A stretch of DNA of 64,000 bases from Papilionanthe hookeriana x Papilionanthe teres (taxonomy: Eukaryota; Streptophyta; Magnoliopsida; Asparagales; Orchidaceae). This document shows positions 1-11,740 of the stretch, in pieces. The DNA is taken from assembly GCA_022702705.1 (NCBI GenBank), contig CM040428.1:94174287-94238286 (forward strand). The letters run 5' to 3'. The notes under the pieces are model-generated. The model saw nothing but the letters and a program-made list of their open reading frames with translations. It had not been told where the DNA came from and made no database searches. Made by a program: the position numbers and the translations under genes. Positions within the stretch are counted from its first letter, which is position 1. The number at the start of each line of letters is the position of its first letter.

Positions 1-1073
1 CTCTTCTTCCTCACTCTCTCTTTTCTCTATTTATCACTTGACTCTCTCCCATTCTTTCTCTTCTCTTTCTCCTCGATTTCACTCGTACTCTTACATGATT
101 CCTCTCCCTCTTTCGTCTTGATTACTCTCACCCTCTCTCTTCTATACTCTCTTGCTTTATATCTCTCTTTCTCCCTACCTCTCTTTCTCTTAAATTTCAC
201 TGTAACTCTTCGTCCCCCATTTCTCCGTTCACTCAAACCCATATATTCTCACACTTTCTCTATCTCAATCTCCTAAACTCTCTTTCTTAATTTCTCTCGC
301 TCTCTTTACCCTCACACTCCATTTCTTTCTCACTATTTTAATCTCTCTCTCTCCTCATATCAATCTCCTATCTTTATCTCTCTCTACCTACCAATTTATC
401 TATCTATTATCTTGCTCTTTCTCAATATAACCGTTCATTACTTCACTTTCTCACACAACCTCTCCCACTCCTCTTTTGCTCTTTGTTCTACCTTCCTCTC
501 TTCTTCTCTCTGCCACTCTCTTTCATTCTCTCAATATTCCTCCCTCTCTCTTGCTTTTTATTCCCTTACTCTCTCTTTTATCCTTATTTTTATCTCTATT
601 TCTTGGTCCCTCTCTCCATTTATCCAATTGAAATCTCACTCTTACTCCCACCCTCTCCCTTTCTCTCTCTATTCCTTCTCTCTTCGCCTCTCTTTTACCC
701 TCTTATGTTACTCTATTCTCTTCTCCTCTTACTATTTCTCTGTCTTTCCCCCACTATCTCTAGCTCTCTCTCTCTTCCCCTCCCATTATCTCTCACACAC
801 TCTTCTCTCCCTCTCTCTTTCTCTTGCACTCTCTTTTTCTTTCCCTCTTTTCCTCTCACTCCCCTTCTCACCATCTCCTCATCCCTCCCTTCTCCCCTCT
901 CTCTCTCTCACTCATTCCCTTATTCATCTTCCATCTCACTCACTCCAATCCCTTTCTTGCTCTCTATCGTACTCTCTCTAGCACACTCTCTTCCACTCTT
1001 CTTTCTCTTTCACACACTCTCTCCCTCCCACTTTCTCTCTATATCTTCCTTCACACTCTCTTCTATCTCATTC

Positions 1074-1555
1074 CCACTCTCTTCCATCCCTCTGATCCCT
1101 CTATCTCTCTCATTCTCACTAGCTCCATCTCTTGCTCTTTTCTCTATTTAGGTTTTATCACTTATTCTTTCTCTATTGCCCTGTCTTTCTCTTTCACACT
1201 CTATTGCTCTCTTTCATCACTCTCTTATCACTTTAATCACTCTTTCTATCAAACTATCTCTCACTCTCTTCCTCCCTCCCTCTCTTCTTCTTTCACTCTC
1301 TCTTCTGCTCATTCTCACTCTCTTCCATCCCTCTGATCCCTCTATCTCTCTCATTGTCACTATCTCCCTCTCTTACTCTTTTCTTTATTTATGTTTTATC
1401 ACTTATTCTTTCTTTATTGCCCTCTCTTTCTCTCTCACACTCTATTGCTCTCTTTCATCACGCTCTTATCACTTTAGTCACTCTTTCTCTGAAACTATCT
1501 CTCACTCTCTTCCTCCCTCCCTTACTTCCTCTTTCATTAATTTAATCTCTCTATA
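1074..1555 (-). repeat. 241-bp tandem duplication of box D region
   Basis: Two direct copies lie at 1074-1314 and 1315-1555. Landmarks keep an offset of exactly 241: CTTCCATCCCTCTGATCCC at 1081 and 1322, GTTTTATCACTTATTCTTT at 1152 and 1393, and AAACTATCTCTCACTCTC at 1251 and 1492. The constant offset means almost no indels since duplication, so this is a recent local event. The content is box D in reverse orientation, whose single-copy forms are at 8415-8590 and 13425-13600. Confidence 0.9.
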
Positions 1556-1569
1556 TATCATTCTCTACC

Positions 1570-1675
1570 TCTCACACACTCTATTTTGCTCTATTTTCCT
1601 TGAGTCTCTCTTCTCTCTCTATTTCTGCCTTACTCTCTCTCCCTCCCACGTACTCTTCAATCCCTAGCTTCACTC
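1570..1675 (-). repeat. Box C, reverse orientation
   Basis: The reverse-complement landmarks are a TTCCTTGAGTCTCTCTTCTC segment, then TATTTCTGCCTTACTCTC and TACTCTTCAATCCCTA. They match forward box C copies at 13245-13340 and 20535-20630 (GATTGAAAAG, GGTAAGGCAGAAA, GAGACT). The box lies between D and B, as expected for the reversed array. Confidence 0.75.
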
Positions 1676-1859
1676 CCTCTCTTGCTATCTCTCACTCTTG
1701 ATTCTTCTCTCGTTATTGTTTGTTTACTCTCTTTTGCCCTCTCTTTGTCTCTCTTTTGGTCCTTCTATCTTCCTCTCATTTCTCACTTTACTCACTCTTT
1801 CTCTTCCTCTATCTCTCACACTCTCTCTCACTTTCCCTCCCTCACACACTCTCTATTAA

Positions 1860-1937
1860 TTGCTCACATATCTTGCTCTCTCCCAACAAAACCATCCCAT
1901 TATTTCTTATTTTCTCTCATACATCTCTCTTCCCTAC
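1860..1937 (-). repeat. Box B, reverse orientation
   Basis: CATATCTTGCTCTCTCC is followed by CATTATTTCTTATTTTCTC and TCATACATCTCTCTT. This is the reverse complement of the forward B copies at 13001-13075 and 20291-20366. Its AT-rich core is among the best preserved parts of the satellite. Confidence 0.85.
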
Positions 1938-2284
1938 CTTTCCATCCCTTTCTCTATTTCTTTCTCATTCTCCCTCTACCTTTCTCTCACTGTCACTCTT
2001 ATCCTTTCTCTCTCATTCTCTCTTCCACTACCCTATCCCCACTTTATCCAACTCTCTCTCCCTCTCTTCCTTTTAAGCTCCCTATCTTCTTCTCTTCTAA
2101 TAAGTCATTATCTTGCAATCCCTCCATATCTCAATCTTGCTCACAGTCTTTTGCGTTCTTTTCCTCTCTCGGCTAATTATCTCTCTCCCTCACACAGCTC
2201 TTTCTTGCTCTCTCCCTCCCTCAGTCCCTCTCACTCTTCAATCTCTCTCCTCTCCCTCTATCTCCACCTTTCTCACTCTATCCC

Positions 2285-2370
2285 TTACTCTTGCCCTTTA
2301 TCTCTCTCTATCTCACTCTCCCCCTTTCTCACGATGTCTTTCACTTTGTATTATGTTTCTCTCTCTCGCT
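2285..2370 (-). repeat. Box H, reverse orientation, single copy
   Basis: CTTACTCTTGCCCTTTATC is followed by TTTCTCACGATGTCTTTCAC, TTGTATTATGTTTCTCTC and CTCGCTC. Forward relatives read ACATAATAGAGAGTGAG ... ACATAGTGAGAAAG ... GATAGAGGGCAAGAGTAAGG, for example at 46310-46392. Confidence 0.75.
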
Positions 2371-4045
2371 CTTATCACTCTCTCTTTCTCTCTTTTCTCT
2401 CTCATTAGTTCGCCTTTATCTTCATATATCTTTCACTTTAACTCTCCATCCTTTCAACTCATTCTCTCTCTTCTCTCTCCCACTTTATTTTGCTCTCTTA
2501 TTCTCCCTAGCTCTGTCTCTCTTTCCCACTCTTCCCTTACTCTCCATTAATTCTCCATTTTCTCTCTCTCCCTTCCTTGGTCCATCATTTTCTGCAATTT
2601 CACTCACACTTCTTTTCCCTCAGTCGCCTCTCTCACTCATTCTCTCTTGCACTTTCTCTCCAATTCTCACTCCTTTTCTCTCTCCCTCTCACTTTTCCTC
2701 CCAAACATATTTTGTTGCTTCATCTATCATTCTCTCTCTTGCTCCTTTTCTATTACTCTCTCTTCACCCACTCTCTTTAGCTTCACGTCACTCATACTCC
2801 CTCTCTTTTTCTCTTTCACACTATCTATTCTCTCTTCCACTTTCTATCATTATACGCTCTTACTCTTTATTTTCTTTCAATATTTCTGTTACTCTTCTCA
2901 CTCTTTTTCTTCCTATATCCCCCACTCTCGTTCTCTACTTCTCTCACTTCACTCCTTCCTTTCTCTCGCTTATGTTCTCTCTCATTTTCCATTCTTGGCT
3001 CTCCTCTCCATCTCTCACTCATTCTCTCTCATAATCTCTTATTTTCGTTCCCTCTCTCTTGTCACTATCTCTTTCTCTATCTTCCATCATTCTCCTTCTT
3101 TCCCTTTATCTCTCACACTCTCCCTTCCTCCTTCTCTCCTTTCCTCACTCATTTTCGCTATTTGTTTTCTCTTTCTTTCTCTTTTATTGCTCACACTTCT
3201 CTAGCTCTTTCTCTTAAGTTTCTCTCTCAATCTCTTGTTCTCACACACACACACAATTTCTCTCGCTCTCCAATTCTTATGTCTATATCTATTTCTCTGA
3301 CTTCTGCTCCTTTCTTGCTCTTTGATACATATCTCTTCACTCACTCTTCTATCTCTATTTCTCTCCCACTCTCTCTCCTCTCTTCCTCCCTCTTTCTCTT
3401 TTGTTTCACTCTCTCTTACTCTCCCTCTTTTTTACTCACTCTTTGCTCTCTCTTTATCTTATTCTCTCTTCTCTGCTGTCTCCTCTCACTCTTTTGCTCT
3501 CTCTGTCCTCCACATATTCTCTCTCTTCCTCTCTTGTTTCCTTCGCTCCCTCCCTCCCTCCCCCTCTCTCACTCACTCTATCTTCCCTTCTTCCACTCAT
3601 TATCCCTCTACCTCCCTTTTGCCCTCCCCATCTTTCTCTAGCTCTCTTTCTCCCACTAATTATTTTGCTCTCTGTACCACTCTCCTAATCAAGCACCCTC
3701 ACTTGCTCTATCTTCCATCACGCTCTCTTTTCTCTTTATTTTTTCTCAATATCTCCCTTTTTCAGTCCCAAAATATCTCCAATCTCTTTGACTTCCTCCC
3801 TCTATCTCTCCCTTTCTCACTCTCTACCCCTCTAATTCTCTATTCTATCTCTCTTCTTCTCCCTTTTGCTTTCTCATATCATTCTATCCTCTCTCTATTT
3901 ACTAACTCATTTTCTCTCTATCTCTCACTCTCTCTCTCTTTCATTGTACTCCCACCTTCTTTGAATCCCTCTCTTTTCTCTCTTCCCCCCTCTTCTCTCA
4001 TTGTTTCATACTTTCTCTCACATTTCTAACTCTCTGCCTCCCCTC

Positions 4046-4050
<5 letters not shown>

Positions 4051-4077
<27 letters not shown>
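4051..4077 (+). repeat. (TC)n microsatellite, about 13 units
   Basis: An uninterrupted TC dinucleotide run of 26-27 bases inside pyrimidine block 1. It is a local slippage product in a background that is otherwise degenerate. Confidence 0.9.
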
Positions 4078-4080
<3 letters not shown>

Positions 4081-4889
4081 TTTCTCACTCTTATTATTTT
4101 TCCTATTATTCTCAGTCTCCATCACTCTCTCCTTATCCTTCTGCTCTTCTTCTCTCCATCATTCATTCTCTTTCTCAGTCTCCCTCTTCTCAATTATTCT
4201 TGCTCTCACTCAATTCCATTCCTCCCTACTAATCTCTCTCTTTATATCTCATCCTAGTCTCTTCTTCCCTCCTTATGTCTGCTCCCACACACACTCTTTT
4301 TTTTCTCTCAAGCTCACACTCTCAATCTCCCTATATCCCTTTTTATTGCTCTTTTTCTCTCTCTATCTTGTTCACTCCATTTTATTTGCTCTCTCAAGAT
4401 CTCCCTTATGTCACGCCTTCTCTTAAACACACTCTATCACTCTTCTTCTTTCTTTCACCTTTTCTCTCCTCTATTCTACCCTCTCCTCTCCCTCACTTAG
4501 TTCCCTTTATCTCTCTCTCTTTCTCTCTCTCTCTCTGTGTGTCGCTCTCTCATACTTTTTTGATATTTGTCTCACTCCTCTCTATCCTCCCCCATCTTTC
4601 TCCTCTCTTTCTCCTCTCTCTCACTATCTCTCACTCTTTTGTAGCTCACACACTCTTACCTTTAATTCTCTCTCAAAATTTCCACCCTCCCTCCCATTTG
4701 TTAATCACTTTATTTATCTCATTCGCTCTCTTCTCTCCTTCACTCCCTCACTTCTCTCCTCTTCTCTCTTTTCCCTCTCTCTCTTAACCTCCATCTTTTA
4801 AATTCTCAATGGCTTACCCTCTCTCCAACTTTATCATTTTTACTCCCTCCTTATCCCTCTCAATCCCTCCCTCTATTTTTCACACTCCC

Positions 4890-4955
4890 TCATTCATGCC
4901 CTGTAATTGTTTCCCTTATCTAGGTCACTCCTCTCTATCCATCTCAGACACTCAT
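4890..4955 (-). repeat. Box A, reverse orientation, diverged
   Basis: CATTCATGCCCTGTAATTG is followed by CCCTTATCTAGGTCACTCC, CTCTCTATCCATCTCAGACA and CTCATACGC. The order matches the better preserved reverse copy at 38710-38782. The GACCTAG core is partly rearranged. A fragment of the same box lies at about 4389-4425 (CTCAAGATCTCCCTTATGTC). Confidence 0.6.
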
Positions 4956-5989
4956 ACGCTCTCTTACACTCTAAATCACCCTTATCTAACTTACCCACCT
5001 TAGCTCCATTTATTGTTCTCTATCTCGCTCTCTCTTACTATCTTGTTCTTTTTCCCTTTATCTCTCTCTATCTCCCTCCTCTATCTCTCTCTTACCCTCC
5101 ATCCATCTCTCTCCATATCTTCCTTTATATCTCCCACTCTCTACCTTGCACTAGTGATCTTTTGTTCTATCTTCCCTGCTTATCATTTTTGTCTTCTTTC
5201 TGTTTCACTCTCTCTCCCTTTCTTCCTCCTGCTCTCTCTTCAATTCCTATACTCCGTCCCTCTATCCCTCTGTTTCTAGTTCACTATCTCTTGGTCACTC
5301 TCTCTTGCTCAATATCTCACTCTATTTCATCTCTCTTTATTGTTTCTTGCTCTCTCATTCCCTCTCTCGATCCTTTATTGCTCTTTGATCTAACAACCTC
5401 CCTTCTCTCTCTTTATCACTCATTCTCTCCCTCTATCTCTCACACACTTTATTACCTCCCTCCATCCCTCCCTCCCTCTGTTTATTGCTCTCACTTCTCA
5501 CTCTCGCCCCTGTTCTCCATCTCATCATTTATTATTATCTCTCACACATCTCTCTCTCCTTTTTTCCTCTCTTTCTCCCCTTCTCCTTATTTTTTTCCTC
5601 TCTCTCTTCTCTTGCACTCACTCAATCTCCCTCGTTCCCTCTTATTTTATCCATCGTTCTCTCATCCCCCACTCTTTTTCTCTCTTTTCTCACTTTTTCT
5701 CTATATTTTTTCTCTCTTTATTCCTCATCCTTTCGCTCCCCCTCTCTCATTATTTATCTCGCCCTCAAACTTCTCTCCAACCCACTCTCTCTCTCTCCCT
5801 CTCCATCTCCTTCTCTTTTTCTCACTCATTCTCTTAATCTTGCTTCCTATCTCCATATTGCTCATTATCTATTCCTTACCCTTTAACCCTCTTCCTTTCT
5901 ATCTCTCCCACCTCTTTCTTGCTCTCTCTCCCTTTCTCACTCCCCCTCTCTCTTCAATCCCTCTCTATCCCTCTCTCACCCTTCTCACT

Positions 5990-6205
5990 CTCTCCCTTAC
6001 TCTTTCCCTCTATCTCTCTCTTTATCACTGTCTTCTTTTCTTACTATGTCTTTCACTCTCAATTAAGTTTCTATCTCTCCCTCTCTGTTGCTCACTCTTG
6101 CTATCTTTTCTCTCTATTTACTCTCGCCCTCTATCTCTCCCTTTTTCACTCTCTCTTTCTCACTATGTCTCTCACTCTCTATTTTGTTTCTCTCTCTTGC
6201 TCTTA
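5990..6205 (-). repeat. Box H dimer (about 121-bp tandem)
   Basis: Two successive H copies: CTTACTCTTTCCCTCTATC at 5996 with CTTACTATGTCTTTCACTC, then TTACTCTCGCCCTCTATC at 6118 with CTCACTATGTCTCTCACTC. The spacing is about 121 bp. Most H boxes elsewhere in the window are single. Confidence 0.8.
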
Positions 6206-6507
6206 TTACTCACTCATTATCTCCCTATATCTATCACTCTATATCACTGCTTTCTTCTCATTCTCCATCGCTTCTCTTTCTCACCCCTCCTTTAATTGTT
6301 TATTACTTCCCCTCCCTCCCTCCATCCCTCCTTATTTTGCTCTTTGTTCCCTTGCTTACCTGACTCTCTATTCTTTCTTGATTTCTCTCTTATTTTCTCT
6401 CTCTCCTTTTCTGGCTCACTCACTCTCTTCAATTTAATTCTCACTCTTACTTTTTCACTCTCTTCTCTCTCTATTTTTCTCTTGCCCTCTCTCTCCCTTT
6501 CTCTCTT

Positions 6508-6521
6508 GGAAGGGAGACTCT
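6508..6521 (+). other. Purine micro-interruption in pyrimidine block
   Basis: CTCTCTTGGAAGGGAGACTC places about ten consecutive purines in the otherwise pyrimidine strand, with pyrimidine sequence resuming at once. AAGGGAGA also occurs at the strand switches near 7936 and 28070. It could be the remnant of a very short inversion or of an excised purine block. Chance is possible given the base composition. Confidence 0.5.
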
Positions 6522-6639
6522 TGCTCCATCTATCATTCATTCTCTTTCTTTCTCCTTTTCTCTTTCTCTCGCTTCACCCACTCTCTCTCTCTCTCTCTCT
6601 CTCTTCAACTTCACTCTCACACCTACACCCTATTTAACT

Positions 6640-6740
6640 CTTTTGTTCTATCTTCCCTGAGTCTCTCTTCTGTCTCTATTTCTGCCTTACCCTCTCTCCC
6701 TCTCCCCATCCCGCGTACTCTTTAATCTCTATCTTCGCTC
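6640..6740 (-). repeat. Box C, reverse orientation
   Basis: TCTATCTTCCCTGAGTCTC is followed by TATTTCTGCCTTACCCTC and CGCGTACTCTTTAATCTC. It is the same landmark series as at 1570-1675, with a CpG-containing CGCG where other copies have CACG or GTGC. Confidence 0.75.
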
Positions 6741-7704
6741 TTTTACTTGCTCTCTCTCACATTGTCTATTTCATCTCTTTTTGTTGTTATTTTTCTCACT
6801 CTTGTCCCCTCTTTATCTCTCTCTTCTTCCTTCATCTATAACCACCCTCACTTCTTTCTCAAATCTATCCCCACTCTCTCTCTCTTATTCTCCCTCCATT
6901 CCTCTATCTTAGTTACTCTCAGATCTCACCCTTCCCCCTTTTCTCCATCTCATTATTTATAAATTTCTCTCACACATCTCTCTCTCTCCTTTGTCCCTTC
7001 CTCTTTCACTCCTTCCTTCCAACTCTTTTTCCTTTTCTCTTATATCTCTCCTCTCTCCTTTTGCACTCACTAGATCTCTCTCCCTCCCACTTATTTTCTT
7101 CACCGCACTCTCATTCCCTCTCTCTTGTCCACTTTTCTCAAATTTTCACCTTGATTTATATCTTACCCTCAGTCTCCCATTCTCTCGCTCGCTCTCTCAT
7201 TCTCTCCCCCGCTAACCTCCCACCCACTCTCTCTATGTCAGTCTCTCTCCCTCCTTATCCCTCTCTTAATCCATATCCCCCTCTCTCCTTATCTCCTTCT
7301 CACTCATTCTCTTACTCTCGCCCCTTATCTGAATCACTCCCTCCTTCCCGCTCCTCCCTTCATCCCTATCTCTCTGGTCTTGCACTCACTCACTAAATCT
7401 CCCTCCCTCCCTATAATTTTTCCATTGCTCTATCTCATTCCCTCTATCTTCTCTCACCTTCTCTTCTCTCTATTTCCCTCTCACTTTCCCTCATTTTTTC
7501 TCTCTCCCACTTCTCACCCTCCCACTCTATCTAAATCTCCATCTCCCTCTCTCCTTCTCTCTTTCTCATTCACTCTATTAACGTCTCTCTCTATCTCCAT
7601 CTTGCTCACTATCTTTTCCTCTCTCGCTTCCTCTCTCTCCCTCTCACACTCCCTCCCTCTCTTTAATCTCTTGCTCTCCCCTTCTATCTCCCCTGTTCTC
7701 ATTC

Positions 7705-7915
7705 TATTCATTACTCTTGCCCTCTATCTCTTTCTTTCTCACTCTCTCTTTTTTACTATGTCTTTTACTTCTACTCTGTTTCTCTCTCTCACTCTTGCTC
7801 TCCCTCAGTTATCTTTTCTTTCTCTTTACTCTTGCCCTCTATCTCTCTTCTCCCCTACTCTCCCTTTCTTATTATGTCTCTTACTCTCTATTGTGTTCCT
7901 CTTTCTCGCTCAATT
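7705..7915 (-). repeat. Box H dimer (about 115-bp tandem) abutting the first strand switch
   Basis: TTACTCTTGCCCTCTATC at 7711 and again at 7826 gives a spacing of 115 bp. Each is followed by a TACTATGTCTTTTACTTC or TTATTATGTCTCTTACTC segment. The second copy ends about 20 bases before the switch at 7935, so block 1 ends just beyond a box H. Confidence 0.8.
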
Positions 7916-7929
7916 GGTCTCTTCCTCTC

Positions 7930-7942
7930 TTCTCAAAGGGAG
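7930..7942. other. Strand switch 1 (pyrimidine to purine)
   Basis: The strand changes within CTCTTCTCAAAGGGAGATAA. To the left is box H in reverse orientation; to the right is the leader of a forward box B, whose GAGAGAAAATAAG begins at 8034, about 98 bp downstream. The same B-leader position is used at the switches near 40550 and 62900. Confidence 0.9.
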
Positions 7943-8020
7943 ATAAAGAGAGGAGTGAGAAAAAGAAGAGAGAAGATAGAGTGGGACGGAGGGATTAAAT
8001 GAGGGAGGGATCAAGGAGGA

Positions 8021-8094
8021 AAGAAAGTTGCATGAGAGAAAATAAGAAATATTAAGATGGATATGAGGGGAGAGAGCAAGTTGTGATAGTAATT
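8021..8094 (+). repeat. Box B, forward
   Basis: TTGCATGAGAGAAAATAAG, then AAATATTAAGATGGATATGA and GAGAGCAAGTTGTGATAG. It has lost the AATAATGAG core of other copies (AATATTAAG here). It is the first box after switch 1. Confidence 0.8.
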
Positions 8095-8214
8095 GAGAGA
8101 GAGAGAGTGTGTGTGTGAGGGAGAAGAGAGGGAGATAGATGAAATGGCATGAGAGAGAGATAGAAAGTGGGTAAAGGAGAGCAAAAAACAATAAAGAGAG
8201 ATGAAATAGAGAGT

Positions 8215-8590
8215 GAGAGAGAGCTAGAGAGGGAGTGGAGATAGGGATTGAAGAGTGAGCGGAAGAGAGAGAGGGAGTGTGGGTAAGGCAGAAATACATA
8301 GAGTAGAGATTCTTAAGGAAGATAAAGCAAAAGATAGTGAGTGAGAGGTAGAGAGAGGGAGATATAGAGGGAGATAGGGATAAAGAGGGAAAGTGGGAGA
8401 AAGAGAGAGACACTAAATTAGTGAACGAGGGAAAGAGGGAGAGAGGAAGAGAGTGAGAGGTCGTTGGATGGAAAGAGTTTGTAAAGTGATAAGTGAGTGA
8501 TGATATAGAGCAATATAGAGTGTGTGAGAGAGAAACGAGACACAATAGAGAAAGAAAAAGTGATAAAGCATAACAGAGAAAAGTGCAAGA
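8215..8590 (+). repeat. Boxes C and D, forward
   Basis: C: GGGATTGAAGAGTGAGCGG, GGGTAAGGCAGAAATACA and GAGATTCTTAAGGAAGATAA. D: CTAAATTAGTGAACGAGGG, GTGATAAGTGAGTGATGA and AAGTGATAAAGCATAACA. The D half has an unusually close inverted relative at 36250-36570, sharing the GTGAGTGATGAT and CATAACAG variants. Confidence 0.8.
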
Positions 8591-9800
8591 GAGGTAGAGA
8601 GGGAGAAAGAGAGAGATAGACGGAGGGAGTCAAAGGGATGGAAGATAATTGAAGTGAGAGCAGAAGAGACAGTGAATGAAGATATGGAGAGTGTGTGAGA
8701 GAGAGGGAGAGAGGGGTATATAATGAGATTAGTCGGAGAGAGAGGGGATGAAGTGAAAGAGAGTGGGAGGGAGAGAGAGGGAGGGAGGGAAGGAAGCAAG
8801 CAAGTGAGGGTGAGAGGGATAGAAAGATTGTGAGGAGAGAGTGGAGAGAGATCAGTAGAAGAGAGAGTAAGCGAGAGAGAATGAATATGGAATGATAAAG
8901 AAAGAGGGAATGAGGGAGTTAGAGTGAGAGTGAAACTAAGGAGAGAGGAAGAGAGAGTGAGAAAGAAGTGTGTGAGAGAGAAATAAAGAAAAGAGAGGGT
9001 CTGGGAAGAGAGAGCAGGAGAGAGGGAAAGAGTGAGTGAGCGAGTGTGGGAGCAAGAGAGTTAGAGACAAAAAGAGCAAGAGAAAGAGAAGGATGAAGGG
9101 AGTAAAAATGGGATGGCGAGTGAGAGAGAGGCAGTGAGGGATAAAAGGAGCATCAAAAGAGAGTGACAGAAGAGAGTGAGAGAGAGATAAAGAGCGGTGG
9201 AATAAAGTGTGAGAGATAGGAGAAGAGAGTGAGTGCAAAGAGAGATAGAAGGAGGTAGCGAGAGGGTTTAAAGAGAGCAAGAAAAGGAAAAGAAGAGAGT
9301 GAATGAGAGAGAGAGTGAGAAGAGAGACTGAGGGATGATCGAGTAACAGTACATGAGTGAGAGGTTAAAATTGAAGGAAAATAGGAGAATGTTAAGAGAG
9401 AGGGAGCAAGAAAGTGGGAGACAAAGAGGGATAATGGAAGGGAGAGGGAGGGAGGGAGAGAGAACAGAGAGAATGAGAAAGGAATGGATGGAAGTAAGAG
9501 AGAGAATGGGGGATAGAGTGAGAGAAAAGCAAGAGAAAGAGAGAAGAGATCTACAAAGGAGAGTGTAAAAGAGAGTATACGATAGACAAAGAGAATAGAG
9601 AACGAGAGAGAGAGAGAGAGTGAGAGAAATAATAGAGGAGGGGATAGAGAGAGAAAAGAGAAAAGTTGAGCAAGGGTGGGAGAGGAGAGAGTGAGAATGA
9701 AAGAACTAAATGGCAACAAAGAGTGAGATAGAGAGCGAGAAATTAAGCTAAAGAATGATGGGAGAGAGATTGAGAGAGTAAGGGAGTGTATGAGTGTACG

Positions 9801-9865
9801 AGATGGAGAGAGAAGAGTTAGCTATGTAAGAAAGCCCAAGAGAGGTATGAATGAGGGAGTGAGAA
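9801..9865 (+). repeat. Box A, forward, diverged
   Basis: GAGATGGAGAGAGAAGAG is followed by TTAGCTATGTAAGAAAGCCC and ATGAATGAGGGAGTGAG. It is the same series as 11671-11740, but CCTAG is altered to CCCAAG. Confidence 0.7.
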
Positions 9866-11670
9866 TAATAGCGGGAGAGTGTGAGACATAAAGCGAACAA
9901 TAGTGAGAGAGTGAGGGAGAGAAGATGTAATAAGAAAGAGAATGAGGGTGAAGGACAAGTGAGAAAAAAAATATTTGGAGGTTGGGAAGAGAGAGAGTGT
10001 GATTGAGGGATGGGGAAGGGAAGTAAGAGATAAAGAGTGAGGAAATGAAATAGAATGTGAGGAAGGGATGAAGAGAGATATATAGATGAGAGGGAGAGAG
10101 TGAGGACAAGAGTAAAAGAAAGAGAGTGAGACTTAGGGGAGACAGAGAGGGAAGGAGTTAGAGAGACAAATAAAGAGAGGGAGATAGAGCAAATGTGAGA
10201 ACATATGATAGACAATAAGAGAGAAGAGAGAGGATTTGAGAGAGATAAAAGTTTGAGTGCGATGGAGAGAGTGCGTTTGAGGTATAGAGGAAGAGAAATA
10301 TTGAGTAAAGAGAGAGATTGTGTGTGTGAAGAAGAGAGAGTAAGAGAGAAACATAAAGAAAGTGTTAGAGAAGTGTGAGCAATAAAAAGGAAAGAAAGAG
10401 AGAACAATTTGTGTGAAAGTGAGAGGAAGGGAGCGAAAGAGGAAGTGAGAGTGAGAGAGATATAGGGAGAGAAGGAGAATGAGGGAAGATAGAGAAAGAG
10501 AGAGTGGTTAATAGAGAGAGAGGGGGAATAAGAGAATGAAAGAGTGATGGAGAGAGAATGAGAGCCTGGAAGGGAAAGTGGGAAAGAGCGCGAGAGAGAC
10601 AGAGACAAAAGAAGGCAAGTAAGAGAAATAGAGAAAGAGTGGGGGATTGAGGAAGAGAGAGTGAGGAGAGTAAAAGGGAATGGATAATAAAAAAAGAGAG
10701 TGGTACGTGAGAGTAAGAGTGATAATGAAATGAAGGAGAGATAAAGAGGGAGTGAGAATTGGAGAGAGTGTCAGAGATAAAAAAGGATGAGTCAAGGAAG
10801 AGAGAAAATGAGAGAGGGACAGAGGGAGAGAGTGAGTGAGCAAGATAGGGAGCAAAAGAGAGAGAGAGAGAGAGAAAGAGATAACAAGAGTGGATAAAGA
10901 GAAGGATGTAGGGAGTGAAAGAGGCAGGAAGAGTGAAAAAGTGATAGTGTGAGATACAAGGTGTCTAAAGACAAAGAGATAGAAGAGTGAGTGAGAAAGA
11001 GAAAGAGAGATACAAAAAATTGGAATAGAGAGTATGTGAGAGAGAAGGATGGAGTGAGTGAGAATGATAAGGGAAGGAGGGAGTGAGATGGATTAAAGAG
11101 AGAGTAGTAGAGAGACTGTGATAGAGAGTGAAAAGGAAATAGATAGGGAAGTGAGACTAAAGTAAGATTGAGTAAGAGAGAGCGAGTGAGAGGTAAAGAG
11201 ATAGCAAGCATAGAAGAATAGCTAGAAAGAGAAAGAGAGAGGGAGACAGAGAGGGAGATGGGGAAAGAGAGGGAAGGATGGAGAGAAGAAAGAGAGAGAT
11301 AAAGGGAGGGATTGAAGCAATAGAGAGGGAGAGATAGATTAGGGGATAAAGGGAGAGAAAGCTTGAGATGAAAGAGGGAATAGAGAGCAACAATGAAGAG
11401 AGCAAAAGAGAGCATAAAATAGAAAAGGAGAATAGAGTGCAGGAAAGAGAGAGTGAGGGAGGGAGATAGAGAAGGGTATAGAGAGATAAGAGAGAAAAAT
11501 GCAGTAATGAAGAGCGAGGATGGAGTGCAAGAGAAAGAGGAAGATGGTAAGAGAGAGCGAGATAGAGATCAAGAAATGGGGCTTATGGGGGAGAGATGGA
11601 GAGATATTGGGAGATGGAGAGAGTGAGAGAATGTATGAATGTCTGTGAGAGCTCCAAAGAGAGAGAGTGA

Positions 11671-11740
11671 GTGAGATGGGGAGAGAAGAGTGAGCTACAC
11701 AAGGGAGACCTAGAGAGGGTAAGAATGAGGGAGTGAGAAA
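11671..11740 (+). repeat. Box A, forward
   Basis: GTGAGATGGGGAGAGAAGAG, then TGAGCTACACAAGGGAGACC, TAGAGAGGGTAAGAATGAGG and GAGTGAG. It is nearly identical to 18996-19060. Confidence 0.85.

Larger units (their letters stand above)
5480..7920 (-). repeat. Direct duplication inside block 1
   Basis: The segment 5480-6210 is a diverged copy of 6910-7920. Both begin with a box B variant (TTCTCCATCTCAT ... TCTCACACATCTCTCTC at 5513 and 6941). Both continue through CTCCATATTGCTCA (about 5850) or CTCCATCTTGCTCA (about 7597), and both end in a doubled box H. The offset grows from about 1430 to about 1745, so the right copy has gained internal sequence. Confidence 0.7.
1..7935 (-). repeat. Satellite block 1, pyrimidine on the given strand
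   Basis: The given strand is C/T-rich throughout, with mostly isolated A (as in ctcActc) or G (as in ttGctc). Recognisable boxes, in reverse orientation, are a D dimer (1074-1555), C (1570-1675), B (1860-1937), H (2285-2370), A (4890-4955), B (5500-5560), an H dimer (5990-6205), C (6640-6740), B (6936-6990) and a second H dimer (7705-7915). The left edge is cut by the window. No gene is seen. Open frames here encode only Ser/Leu/Phe/Pro-rich low-complexity strings in two or three overlapping frames at once, the signature of stop-codon depletion by composition. The box pattern shows that this is a diverged higher-order satellite and not simple (CT)n. Confidence 0.93.

Noticed and set aside
4907..6295. 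462-codon open frame on the given strand
   Set aside because: Ser/Leu-rich low complexity. Its homologous satellite segment at 6910-7920 has indels not in multiples of three.
29..7900. Apparent hydrophobic transmembrane helices in the Leu/Phe/Ser strings
   Set aside because: Pyrimidine-only codons encode Phe, Leu, Ser and Pro, so hydrophobic stretches appear automatically. They are not evidence of membrane proteins.
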